A stretch of 64,000 bases of DNA from Acidiluteibacter ferrifornacis (lineage in GTDB: Bacteria; Bacteroidota; Bacteroidia; Flavobacteriales_E; Vicingaceae), in NCBI RefSeq assembly GCF_009909615.1, contig NZ_WWNE01000011.1, positions 1 to 64,000 of the forward strand. Direction: 5' to 3'. The notes under the pieces were generated by a model that was given only the letters and a program-made list of their open reading frames with translations, searched no databases and had not been told where the DNA came from. Both the position numbers and the translations under genes were made by a program. Positions 53,786 to 61,652 of this stretch are shown here, piece after piece. The first letter of the stretch is position 1; every line of letters begins with the position of its first letter.

Positions 53786-54446
53786 AATCACCTCCCTAAT
53801 TCTTACTTTCTTTATTACCATTATTTCCCTCACTGCTCAAAATGTTCAATTAGGCTTGCTGAAATATAATGGTGGTGGTGATTGGTATGCCAATCTTGAA
53901 ACTTCTCTTCCGAATTTAATTGCTTTTTGTAACAAAACCCTCCACACTGATATTAACCCTAAACAAGAGATAGTAGAAGTTGGAAGTAGTGAATTATTCA
54001 ATTACCCATTCATACACATGACCGGTCATGGGAATGTAGTATTTTCTTCGCAAGAAGCTGAAAATTTGCGCCAATACCTTTTAGCTGGAGGCTTTTTACA
54101 CATTGATGACAACTATGGAATGGATCAATTCATTCGTAATGAATTAAAAAAAGTTTTACCGGAATATGAGTTAGTTGAAATTCCTTTTTCACATCCGATC
54201 TACCATCAACAGTATAAATTTCCAAATGGGTTACCTAAAATCCATGAACATGAAGACAACCCTCCTCAAGGTTTTGGAATTGTTCATGAAGGTCGATTAA
54301 TCGTGTTCTATACCTATGAATGTGATCTTGGAGATGGTTGGGAGGATCAAGAAGTGCACCAAGATAGTGATGAAAAAAGATTGGCTGCTTTACAGATGGG
54401 AGCGAATATCATCTCCTATGTATTTATGGAAATGAAAGTAGATTAA
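53778..54446 (+). CDS. Exported DUF4159-family protein
   Basis: A 222-residue protein with a signal peptide ending near SLTAQN. The DUF4159 domain (about 25-215) has GGDWYANLETSLPNLIAFCN, FIHMTGHGNVVFS, LLAGGFLHIDDNYGMDQFIRNE and HPIYHQQYKFPNGLPKIHEH, conserved features of this family. DUF4159 proteins occur with gliding/aerotolerance operons in Bacteroidota. Here the gene overlaps rsmE and is followed after 3 bp by a methyltransferase gene. Function is unknown. Confidence 0.9.
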   Translation: MSKITSLILTFFITIISLTAQNVQLGLLKYNGGGDWYANLETSLPNLIAFCNKTLHTDINPKQEIVEVGSSELFNYPFIHMTGHGNVVFSSQEAENLRQYLLAGGFLHIDDNYGMDQFIRNELKKVLPEYELVEIPFSHPIYHQQYKFPNGLPKIHEHEDNPPQGFGIVHEGRLIVFYTYECDLGDGWEDQEVHQDSDEKRLAALQMGANIISYVFMEMKVD

Positions 54447-54449
54447 TGA

Positions 54450-55607
54450 ATGAAACTAACTAAAGAGATTAGCGAGTTTATTGAAAATCAAAAAAATGAG
54501 AACATTCAATCCCTTGCATTAAAATTAGGTAAACGACCCGACTTGCCTCGACAATTCATTCTACAACAGATACAAGGAATACAATTAGCATCTAAAAAGT
54601 TACCCTCTTGGAACAAGCCCAATTTACTTTTTCCTTTAAAAGTATCGATGGAGCAGTGTTCCTCTGAGAAAACTTCAGTTTACAAAAGCACCATTCATCA
54701 ATATGATAATTTCATTGACTTAACAGGAGGATTTGGAGTAGACACCAAACACCTAGCTGATCATTCAAAAAAGGGAATTTATGTCGAATCATTTCCTGCG
54801 CTTTTTGAAATAGCCAAGCACAATCTTGAAATTTTTCATCCCAGTAAACTTGACTATTATAATGACTCCGCTGAATCCTTTCTATCCAAAAAATCAGAAC
54901 AATTTGATTTAATTTATATAGATCCTGATAGAAGAACGGAAAAAAGCGCTAAAGGAGTTTTTTTAGATGATTGTACGCCCAATGTGCTTGAATTAAAAGA
55001 CAAATTGCTTGAACTAGGGAAAATTATTCTAATTAAAACATCGCCATTAATAGATATAAAAAATACGCTCTATCAGTTGGAAAATGTTTCTAGAGTTGAT
55101 ATTGTTTCTGTCCAAAATGAATGTAAAGAAGTTTTATTCACCCTTGAGAAGAATTTTAGTGGAGAAGCTAAAATTGTAACCGTAAATTTCACAAAAAGTC
55201 AAGATGAACTTTTTTCGTTTTGTTTTTCTGAAGAGGAAGGCTCTATTTGCAGCTATGCCCCTCCAAGGAAATATATTTTTGAGGCCAACACAAGTATCCT
55301 AAAAGCAGGAGGATTTAAAATCATTGGAAGTCGATTTAACCTAGAAAAAATAGCGCCAAGCTCTCACTTTTACACTTCTGAGGAGTTTAAAAGTGAATTC
55401 CCAGGTAAGGTATTTGAGTTAATCTCTACTACCACTAAAACCTCTCAACTTCCCAAAAAAGCCAATATTATAAGTAGAAATCATCCTTTGACACCTGAAA
55501 AAATAAAGACAAAAGGCAAAATAAAAGATGGAGGTTCACTTTTCATTTTAGCGACTAGTGATTATTCAGGTAAACCCTTTTATATAGTTGCCAATCGAAT
55601 ACAATAA
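54450..55607 (+). CDS. SAM-dependent methyltransferase with THUMP-like domain
   Basis: A 385-residue protein. An N-terminal helical domain (1-85) is followed by a Rossmann methyltransferase core with motif I FIDLTGGFGVDTKHLAD, and LIYIDPDRRTEKSAKGVFLDD as motif IV. The C-terminal part (about 285-385) is the THUMP-like ferredoxin fold seen in the PG_1098 family. Such proteins are thought to modify RNA. It is in the rsmE operon, which supports an rRNA or tRNA role; the target base is unknown. Confidence 0.87.
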   Translation: MKLTKEISEFIENQKNENIQSLALKLGKRPDLPRQFILQQIQGIQLASKKLPSWNKPNLLFPLKVSMEQCSSEKTSVYKSTIHQYDNFIDLTGGFGVDTKHLADHSKKGIYVESFPALFEIAKHNLEIFHPSKLDYYNDSAESFLSKKSEQFDLIYIDPDRRTEKSAKGVFLDDCTPNVLELKDKLLELGKIILIKTSPLIDIKNTLYQLENVSRVDIVSVQNECKEVLFTLEKNFSGEAKIVTVNFTKSQDELFSFCFSEEEGSICSYAPPRKYIFEANTSILKAGGFKIIGSRFNLEKIAPSSHFYTSEEFKSEFPGKVFELISTTTKTSQLPKKANIISRNHPLTPEKIKTKGKIKDGGSLFILATSDYSGKPFYIVANRIQ

Positions 55608-55636
55608 AAAAAAAGCCTCCCGAATTCGGAAGGCTT
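55606..55636 (-). terminator. Terminator for desaturase gene
   Basis: AAGCCT (55613-55618) pairs with AGGCTT (55631-55636); inside, CCG pairs with CGG around AATT after one mismatch. On the minus strand it is followed by a T-run (A-run at 55606-55614). Confidence 0.8.
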
Positions 55637-55643
55637 CAGTGAT

Positions 55644-56744
55644 TTATGCCATCTTAGGTTGTGGAGAACCTAATTCTTTTAACAATCTCATATGTGATTT
55701 GAATGCATCCCAAAACGAATCATATTCGTGATAAGGAACACCAAACTCTTTTGCCGTTTCCTGAACTATTTTTGAAATTTCAGGATAGTGAATGTGGCTA
55801 ATATTTGGGAAAATATGATGTTCTACTTGATAATTTAAACCACCGATATACCAACTTAAAATTTTATTCTTTCTGGCGAAATTTGCAGTGGTCATTAATT
55901 GATGGACTGCCCAAGTGTTCTCGATAGTACCGGAGTCGTCTGGTAAAGGTTGCTCAGTATGCTCAACTAAGTGAGCCAATTGGAAGATAATTGCTAAAGT
56001 TAGCCCACATACAAAATGCATGATAGCAAATCCAACAAGAACTCCCCACCAAGGCACACTGTCAATTACCAACATCGGAATAACAAGCATATAAGCTGTA
56101 TATATTACCTTACCTAAAGTCAACTTAAAAATTTCACTTTTTATGTCCATTTGTTTACCGTGGTGCAAACCTCTTTTGTGAAAGTCTGAAAGCTGCTTGA
56201 TATCTTTAAAAGTATACCAAAACATGGTCATTAATCCGTACAATAAAAAGGCATAAATGTGCTGAAAACGATGCATTTTCTTATACTCTGCATGAGGGGA
56301 CATTCTGATTAACCCATTTGCATCTATATCTTCATCTACCTCGAATACGTTAGTATAAGTATGGTGTAAAACATTATGCTGAATTTTCCAGTTGGATTTA
56401 TGTCCTCCAACCAAAATAATAGAAGAACCCATCAGGCGATTTAACCAACCTTTACTAGAAAAAGTACCATGATTTCCATCGTGCATAATGGCCATGCCTA
56501 TCCCTGCCATACCTATTCCCATGAAAGCAGATAAAGCAATCATCGCCCAAAGCGGCAGAAAATCCATTAATAATAGTGCGTAGGGAACAAAATAAAGTGC
56601 AAACACTCCCATCGATTTCCAAATCAATCGACTGCTTCCAAACTTAGACAACTGATTCTCTTTGAAATAGCCATCAACTCTTTTTCGTAGTGTCGAGAAG
56701 AATTTTGCTTGATCTTTATTAATATATTTTATTACTGGTTTCAT
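55644..56744 (-). CDS. Fatty acid desaturase (acyl-CoA/acyl-lipid type)
   Basis: A 366-residue membrane di-iron desaturase. Histidine boxes are HDGNHG, HNVLHHTYTN and QVEHHIFPNISH, with four hydrophobic helices between them. The third box with Gln as first residue is typical of front-end and Bacteroidota linoleoyl-CoA-like desaturases. No cytochrome b5 domain is fused. It should introduce a double bond in membrane fatty acids, a cold-adaptation role in many marine bacteria (inferred). Confidence 0.92.
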   Translation of the reverse strand: MKPVIKYINKDQAKFFSTLRKRVDGYFKENQLSKFGSSRLIWKSMGVFALYFVPYALLLMDFLPLWAMIALSAFMGIGMAGIGMAIMHDGNHGTFSSKGWLNRLMGSSIILVGGHKSNWKIQHNVLHHTYTNVFEVDEDIDANGLIRMSPHAEYKKMHRFQHIYAFLLYGLMTMFWYTFKDIKQLSDFHKRGLHHGKQMDIKSEIFKLTLGKVIYTAYMLVIPMLVIDSVPWWGVLVGFAIMHFVCGLTLAIIFQLAHLVEHTEQPLPDDSGTIENTWAVHQLMTTANFARKNKILSWYIGGLNYQVEHHIFPNISHIHYPEISKIVQETAKEFGVPYHEYDSFWDAFKSHMRLLKELGSPQPKMA

Positions 56745-56802
56745 TCATTAAATTTTAAAAAAGCTAAATTACGATTATATAGTTTATTTAAGATGATATT
56801 TA

Positions 56803-57498
56803 TCAGTTACGGTAAATACTATTCTTGTTCTTTTCATTGTTTTTATTGAACAACGAAATGGCTAAACCAACCCTTAATGTATTCATTTTAAGTTTAAATT
56901 GCTGAGAAAAAGCTTGTAATTTCACCGGAGAAAGTGACCGTTCGTATTGAACAGAAAAAATTAAAAATTTGTAAGTATAACTGGCAGAAAGATTCAATCC
57001 AACTCCAAACCTTTTGTAATACCTGATAGTATTCGAATATTCTCTTTTAGTTCCATCTTTATAATTTACAGTGGAACTTATTGCTAAGTTGGTATTTAAG
57101 CTTGGTCCAATTAGAAAGTGATACTTCTGCATATACTCTACACCCAATAACAATGGAACCTCAGCTCTAAAAATTTGATCCGTGTAATTTTCATTACCAG
57201 ATCTTTCGGGAAATGAGTTAGTGATCATTACATGATTGGCTAATTTCGCTTCCATCTGAGCCACAGGCCGAAAAGGATTCTTTCTAGATACTTGCTCTTT
57301 AGACGGACTGTAACGAATAAATAAACCTCCGGTTGCACCGTAGTTTAGTGGATATTTCAAATTCTTAGTATATGAGCTTCCTTCTTTAAAGGCATAGTTG
57401 GAACTTGTTAGTGTACCAGAAATACCATATACTATTGATTGAGCCGAACATGCTAGTGTTACTAGAACTCCGATTACTGTACAAAGAGCTTTTCTCAA
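56803..57498 (-). CDS. Outer-membrane beta-barrel protein
   Basis: A 231-residue protein with a signal peptide ending near ACSAQS. The mature part consists of alternating hydrophobic/polar strands with aromatic residues (FGVGLNLSASYTYKFLIFSVQYERSL; LRVGLAISLF) typical of the small porin-like barrels of Bacteroidota (outer-membrane beta-barrel families). No further motif is visible. Function is unknown. Confidence 0.8.
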   Translation of the reverse strand: MRKALCTVIGVLVTLACSAQSIVYGISGTLTSSNYAFKEGSSYTKNLKYPLNYGATGGLFIRYSPSKEQVSRKNPFRPVAQMEAKLANHVMITNSFPERSGNENYTDQIFRAEVPLLLGVEYMQKYHFLIGPSLNTNLAISSTVNYKDGTKREYSNTIRYYKRFGVGLNLSASYTYKFLIFSVQYERSLSPVKLQAFSQQFKLKMNTLRVGLAISLFNKNNEKNKNSIYRN

Positions 57499-57572
57499 AT
57501 TATACTCGTTAATTAATTATGACTGTTAGACAAAGTAAAACACACTTTGGTTGTCTTAAAAAAAGAATAAAA

Positions 57573-58391
57573 TTAATCTTTAAACAACAAAGGGTTAGGA
57601 AATTTAAAAGAATAATTGAACGTTTTCTTTAGTTTTTCATTGCTTATCATTTTATAAGTAGAACTATCTAATTCTGAATTATTTAAAAACTCGGGAGCGT
57701 CCACATTAAAAACTTTAGCCATTTCATTATAAAACTCTTCTTTAGTTGGATGCTTATCTGCTACTGCATTAAATACTTCGTTCTGCATATAGTCTAAAGC
57801 AAGGATTGAAATATTTACACAATCAACTAAATGAATTAAATTAATGGGTTGACGGCCATCTTCCTGACGTTTTTTTCCACTTAAATAATTTATAGGATTT
57901 CGACTCTTGCCAACTAACCCTGCAAATCGAATTATCACTGTAGAAAATTGAGTAGATTTCATAAATACTTTTTCAGCATCGATTAATCGTTGAGCTCTAT
58001 CATCATTCGACAGCTGAGCTATCTCAGTTACCCAATTATTATTATTCTCATAAACAGAGGTAGAACTAATAAAAACAATATGTTTAATGGGTGAGGATTC
58101 GATAATAGGCATTAACTGCTTAAATCCTTTTGCATATGATTGTTGATTACTGCTCGCAGTCGAAGGAGGTAAGTTTATAAACAAAGTATCAACCTCCAGA
58201 AACTTTTCCCATTCCTGATCATGAACCTCGGCGGTTACATCAAGTATAAATGCATTGATCCGATACGACTCCAACTCTACTAGCTTACTACTAGTGGTTG
58301 TTGAGCCATTAACCTCTTTTCCTTCTTCCGACAATCGCTTTGCAACCTCAATTCCTAACCAACCACAGCCTAATATACCAACTCTATTCAT
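57573..58391 (-). CDS. NAD(P)-dependent epimerase/dehydratase-like (YeeZ-type SDR)
   Basis: A 272-residue Rossmann protein. The N-terminal nucleotide motif is GILGCGWLGIEVAKRL, and FINLPPS, HIVFISSTSVYENNN (catalytic Ser/Tyr region) and FAGLVGKSRNP follow. It resembles the atypical SDR group that includes E. coli YeeZ. The Tyr-xxx-Lys pair is not clear, so enzymatic activity is uncertain. Substrate is unknown. Confidence 0.85.
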   Translation of the reverse strand: MNRVGILGCGWLGIEVAKRLSEEGKEVNGSTTTSSKLVELESYRINAFILDVTAEVHDQEWEKFLEVDTLFINLPPSTASSNQQSYAKGFKQLMPIIESSPIKHIVFISSTSVYENNNNWVTEIAQLSNDDRAQRLIDAEKVFMKSTQFSTVIIRFAGLVGKSRNPINYLSGKKRQEDGRQPINLIHLVDCVNISILALDYMQNEVFNAVADKHPTKEEFYNEMAKVFNVDAPEFLNNSELDSSTYKMISNEKLKKTFNYSFKFPNPLLFKD

Positions 58392-58470
58392 ATTTTAAAT
58401 TTTTCTTTTAGGATTAGCTTATCACCTTTTCTAATATTTAATTTTTTAAATTTGAAACCAAACATTTCCC

Positions 58471-59277
58471 ATGGCATTCGATTTTCACAAAGACAAGGAG
58501 CGATATTACAAAATGCAAACAGAAAATGCAGTTGAATATATGCTACCATTTATAGAACAAGAATTTCCGTTAACCAAAGGTATGAAAGTACTTGAGATTG
58601 GATGCGCAGAAGGTGGTGTTATAAAGGCATTTATTGATCGAGGCTGCATAGGGTATGGAGTTGAACTGTCTCCTGCTAGACTGGCCAAAGCTAAAGAAAA
58701 CCTCGCCCAAGAAGAGTCCGAAGGTAGAGCATTTTTAATCAACAAAAACATATACGATATTGATTTTGAAGAAGAAATGCAAGGCCAATTTGACCTAATT
58801 GTTCTGAAAGATGTAATTGAACATATTTTTGATCAAAATAAACTCATGCATCAACTGAGAGATTTTTTAAAGCCAGGCGGATATATCTTTTTTGGATTCC
58901 CCCCATGGCAAATGCCCTTCGGTGGTCATCAACAAGTTGCAAAAAGTAAAATCCTATCTAAAGTTCCATACATCCATCTTTTTCCCGCTCCACTATATAA
59001 AGGTATACTAAAGGCTTTTAATGAACCTGAGAGAACTGTGACAGAATTGATGGAAATTAAAGAAACAGGAATCAGTATTGAACGTTTTGAAAGAATATGT
59101 CAACAAAATCATTATTCTATAAAACAAAGAACATACTATTTAATTAATCCTATTTATACTTATAAATTTAAAATGAGGGCTGTTAAACAACTTTCTCCTA
59201 TTTCAGCTATTCCATGGGTCAGAAATTTTGTAACAACCTGTATGTATTACCTTGTCAAAAAAGAGGAACTCAACTGA
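58471..59277 (+). CDS. Class I SAM-dependent methyltransferase
   Basis: A 268-residue protein with motif I KVLEIGCAEGGVIKAF, acidic motif II GYGVELSPARL, and FDLIVLKDVIEHI as motif IV. LKPGGYIFFGFPPWQMPFGGHQQ covers motif V and an active-site loop with Pro/His residues. It resembles methyltransferase_23-type enzymes acting on small molecules or lipid/glycan parts. The substrate is unknown. Its last codons and stop lie within a terminator stem. Confidence 0.85.
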   Translation: MAFDFHKDKERYYKMQTENAVEYMLPFIEQEFPLTKGMKVLEIGCAEGGVIKAFIDRGCIGYGVELSPARLAKAKENLAQEESEGRAFLINKNIYDIDFEEEMQGQFDLIVLKDVIEHIFDQNKLMHQLRDFLKPGGYIFFGFPPWQMPFGGHQQVAKSKILSKVPYIHLFPAPLYKGILKAFNEPERTVTELMEIKETGISIERFERICQQNHYSIKQRTYYLINPIYTYKFKMRAVKQLSPISAIPWVRNFVTTCMYYLVKKEELN

Positions 59278-59288
59278 GTTCCTCTTTT
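59259..59288. terminator. Terminator that includes the stop codon of the methyltransferase gene
   Basis: The 13-bp stem at 59259-59271 pairs with 59276-59288 around AACT, with A-runs before and T-runs after. The last four codons and the TGA (59275-59277) are within it. It can also serve the convergent gene ending at 59292. Confidence 0.85.
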
Positions 59289-59291
59289 TGT

Positions 59292-59828
59292 TTAAAAGTT
59301 TATTCTCCATCCTACACTAGCCAAAAAACCATTGGAGTAAATGGGTTCAAATAATAACTTATCTGCAGTAGCACCGGTACCTACCCCACCAAGTTCTATG
59401 AAGTAGTTAAACTCTGGAGCAAAAAAGAACTCAAAGCCAAATAGCCCATAGCCCCCAATATTAAAATCAGAAGTACTAAATTTCGATGAAGGTAAAATTC
59501 CAATAACTCCTCCTTCACCATACAATGCTAAAAATTCGGCGACTTTGACTGGCTTAGGAGAGATCCCTAACATTATGTTTGAATAGACCGTCCAATCTGT
59601 CTTTGAGTTAATTATTTGCTCATAGAACATCGCATTTGCTCTTAATCTGATGACTAATTTTTCTTTAATAATTGGTGGCATTGCAATATTTACACCTAAT
59701 CCAAAGTCAGACTGAAATTGATTGAGTTGAAAACCGAAACTTGCTTTATTTTCTGTTTCGGATTGAGCATACATCTGAATTCCTAAAAATAAGTTTATGA
59801 GAAATAATAATGTTACTTTTTTGTTCAT
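59292..59828 (-). CDS. Outer-membrane beta-barrel-like protein
   Basis: A 178-residue protein when started at ATG 59828, which gives a standard signal peptide ending near QMYAQSE; the frame is open to 59852 but that extension overlaps the small gene upstream. The mature chain is Gly/Phe-rich with alternating strands (SFGFQLNQFQSDFGLGVNIAM; FNIGGYGLFGFEFFFAPEFNYFIELGG) and a C-terminal Phe, as expected of barrel proteins. It is the last gene of a four-gene unit headed by a membrane protein and a winged-helix regulator. Confidence 0.8.
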   Translation of the reverse strand: MNKKVTLLFLINLFLGIQMYAQSETENKASFGFQLNQFQSDFGLGVNIAMPPIIKEKLVIRLRANAMFYEQIINSKTDWTVYSNIMLGISPKPVKVAEFLALYGEGGVIGILPSSKFSTSDFNIGGYGLFGFEFFFAPEFNYFIELGGVGTGATADKLLFEPIYSNGFLASVGWRINF

Positions 59829-59829
59829 G

Positions 59830-60000
59830 TTACTGTTTTTTTTGATTATCAATAATTGCTTTCAATATATAACCGACACCCATACCAATTATAGTTCCCA
59901 CACCAGTAGAATGAAAAAACATTCCTAATCCGATACCAATGAACATACAACCAATGAAAATGATATTACCTGCAGTTTTCTTTTCTTTTAACTTTTCCAT
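59830..60000 (-). CDS. Small membrane protein (56 aa)
   Basis: A frame from ATG 60000 to TAA 59832-59830 encodes 56 residues: a basic N-terminus (MEKLKEKKTAGN), two Gly/Ile-rich hydrophobic stretches (IIFIGCMFIGIGLGMFF and VGTIIGMGVGYILKAII) and a polar tail. Spacing to neighbours is 3 bp upstream and 1 bp downstream, so it is tightly packed in the operon. Function is unknown. Confidence 0.75.
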   Translation of the reverse strand: MEKLKEKKTAGNIIFIGCMFIGIGLGMFFHSTGVGTIIGMGVGYILKAIIDNQKKQ

Positions 60001-60003
60001 CTT

Positions 60004-60288
60004 TTATTTATTTAAATAGGTTTTTAAATTAGAGACGTATTTTTCAAATGCGCTTATTCCCTCCGTGGTAATTCTACAAGTTGTCAATGGCCTTTTCCCT
60101 TTAAAAGTCTTAACCACAGAGATATATTTTGCCTTTTCAAGCTTGTCTATTTGAACACTTAGGTTACCAGACGTAGCTCCGGTTTTTTCTTTAATAAATG
60201 TAAAATCCGCTTCTTCTAATCCAATCAATAAAGAAATTACAGCTAGTCTTAATTGAGAATGTAAGAGAGGATCTAATTCTTTAAACAT
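60004..60288 (-). CDS. Winged-helix transcriptional regulator
   Basis: A 94-residue protein with a winged-helix fold: QLRLAVISLLIGLEEADFTFIKEKTGATSGNLSVQIDKLEKAKYI (helices 1-4, recognition helix TSGNLSVQIDKL) and FKGKRPLTTCRITTEGISAF (wing). It matches the short MarR/ArsR-like family with a single DNA-binding domain. It overlaps the upstream membrane-protein gene by 8 bp. A palindrome over the operon's predicted start site is the likely operator. Confidence 0.9.
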   Translation of the reverse strand: MFKELDPLLHSQLRLAVISLLIGLEEADFTFIKEKTGATSGNLSVQIDKLEKAKYISVVKTFKGKRPLTTCRITTEGISAFEKYVSNLKTYLNK

Positions 60289-60850
60289 TCTTTTGATATT
60301 TATTGTACAATAGATGACCAGGTATAATATAAGACACCAATATAGCTAACGCTATAATAATTAATTGATTTGAAAAACTTTGATAAGCAGAAACAACCGC
60401 TAATACAAAACACAATGCTCCACCTATTATTAAAGGTGTAAATTTTATAATTCTACCAGTTGCAAAAGTTCCAATCCCATATAATAAAACAAAAATTGGA
60501 TATGTATTTAATATTCCAATTTGCGGCATTAAGAATAATACGACAACAATACCAATTATTACTGTCAACCATAGCTGTCCCATAACTCGATTAAGTATTG
60601 TCTGAGCTCTTCTACTTTTTTTATCTCTTAAGGTCACTACAACTGTGATAATTCCACCAATGCTCATTAATATAGGCCAACCTACCCAATGGTTAGAATA
60701 CCCTACATAGTTTAATAAAATATAATTAACAACTGCGGCTAACATTACAAGCCATCCCCACAACAAGAAGTGAAATCCATTGTAAGAAAAATCTCTCTTA
60801 ACTTCTAGTATCATGGATTCAATTAACTGAATACTTTCTACTGTTTTCAT
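60281..60850 (-). CDS. Multi-pass membrane protein, first gene of regulator operon
   Basis: A 189-residue protein with a soluble N-terminus and five or six hydrophobic helices (FLLWGWLVMLAAVVNYILLNYVGY; LWLTVIIGIVVVLFLMPQIGI; LVSYIIPGHLLYNKY). It is of the type often encoded next to small winged-helix regulators in Bacteroidota, where the pair seem to act as sensor and repressor. No enzyme motif was seen. Function is unknown. Confidence 0.8.
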   Translation of the reverse strand: MKTVESIQLIESMILEVKRDFSYNGFHFLLWGWLVMLAAVVNYILLNYVGYSNHWVGWPILMSIGGIITVVVTLRDKKSRRAQTILNRVMGQLWLTVIIGIVVVLFLMPQIGILNTYPIFVLLYGIGTFATGRIIKFTPLIIGGALCFVLAVVSAYQSFSNQLIIIALAILVSYIIPGHLLYNKYQKNV

Positions 60851-60861
60851 TTTATAAATTA

Positions 60862-60876
60862 GTTTATATTATAAAC
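60862..60876. promoter_or_regulatory. Palindromic operator candidate
   Basis: GTTTATA, one central base, TATAAAC forms a perfect 7-bp inverted repeat just downstream of the -7 box, over the expected transcription start. A related half TTTATAAA lies at 60851-60858. Confidence 0.55.
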
Positions 60877-60884
60877 CAAATATA
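60877..60884 (-). promoter_or_regulatory. -7 box for membrane protein/regulator operon
   Basis: The minus strand reads TATATTTG, a perfect TAnnTTTG, 26 nt before the first ATG at 60850. Confidence 0.7.
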
Positions 60885-60917
60885 CAATAAATTTTTATTT
60901 AACCTAAGAATTAACTA

Positions 60918-61586
60918 TTAATACCCCATAGCTACCTCAAAGAAATCATTCAATGGCTTCATAATTAAAAAGCATTTTTCTAACTCTTCAATTACATCAT
61001 TTGAAATCAATAGTTGAGATGGTAGGGCGGTATAAAAATAAAACTGCTTGTTATAAATCAAAGGCTCCTCCTCTGCTATTTCTTGTAATTCTTTTGGGAG
61101 TCTAACATTGACCTCACCTTTAATGGAACCAAAAGTGCTTACGAATTGCTTTTCAGAAATAATATTTTTAAATGCGTCCATATTATTTGCAATGTAATAC
61201 CTGATGTCTTCTAGCTGCTCCTTATTTACCATAAAAACTCCTCCATAAACTAGAATTCCCTCAGGGCCAAATTCAAAATACATCCCCGGCATTGTTTTAT
61301 CTTTCTTACCTCCGGGGGAAATTATTGCAGAAACAAAGGTTTTATAGGGTCGTTTATCCTTGGAAAATCGGATATCTCGGTTAATTCTAAAAATTAAGTT
61401 TTTAGGATCTAGTTCTAACAATGGCTTATGTCGAGTTAAGTGCAAAGCCAAATCTCCGACGAAAGCTTTAAAAGGCTCTTTCACAACTTTCTCGTACCGA
61501 GCGCGATTTTGGTCAAACCACTCCTTATGATTGTTTGGAGCTAATTCTTTAAAAAACTCAATGAAATCAGGTGTAAAATAGTTCAT
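60918..61586 (-). CDS. DUF2461-family protein
   Basis: A 222-residue protein of the DUF2461 family (TIGR02453). Typical parts are FIEFFKELAPNNHKEWFDQNRARYEKVVKEPFKAFVGDL, FRINRDIRFSKDKRPYKTFVSAIIS and MYFEFGPEGILVYGGVF. Proteins of this family are widespread and cytoplasmic, with unknown function. It begins after a terminator on the same strand as sucC and so is likely transcribed separately. Confidence 0.92.
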   Translation of the reverse strand: MNYFTPDFIEFFKELAPNNHKEWFDQNRARYEKVVKEPFKAFVGDLALHLTRHKPLLELDPKNLIFRINRDIRFSKDKRPYKTFVSAIISPGGKKDKTMPGMYFEFGPEGILVYGGVFMVNKEQLEDIRYYIANNMDAFKNIISEKQFVSTFGSIKGEVNVRLPKELQEIAEEEPLIYNKQFYFYTALPSQLLISNDVIEELEKCFLIMKPLNDFFEVAMGY

Positions 61587-61593
61587 GGTTACA

Positions 61594-61630
61594 ATAAAAA
61601 AAGTCTCATAGGAATGCCCTACGAGACTTT
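61594..61630 (-). terminator. Terminator after sucC
   Basis: AAAGTCTC (61600-61607) pairs with GAGACTTT (61623-61630), with a second TAGG/CCTA stem inside. The A-run at 61594-61602 forms the T-run on the minus strand. Confidence 0.8.
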
Positions 61631-61652
61631 AAATTTATCTATTTTGAATAAC

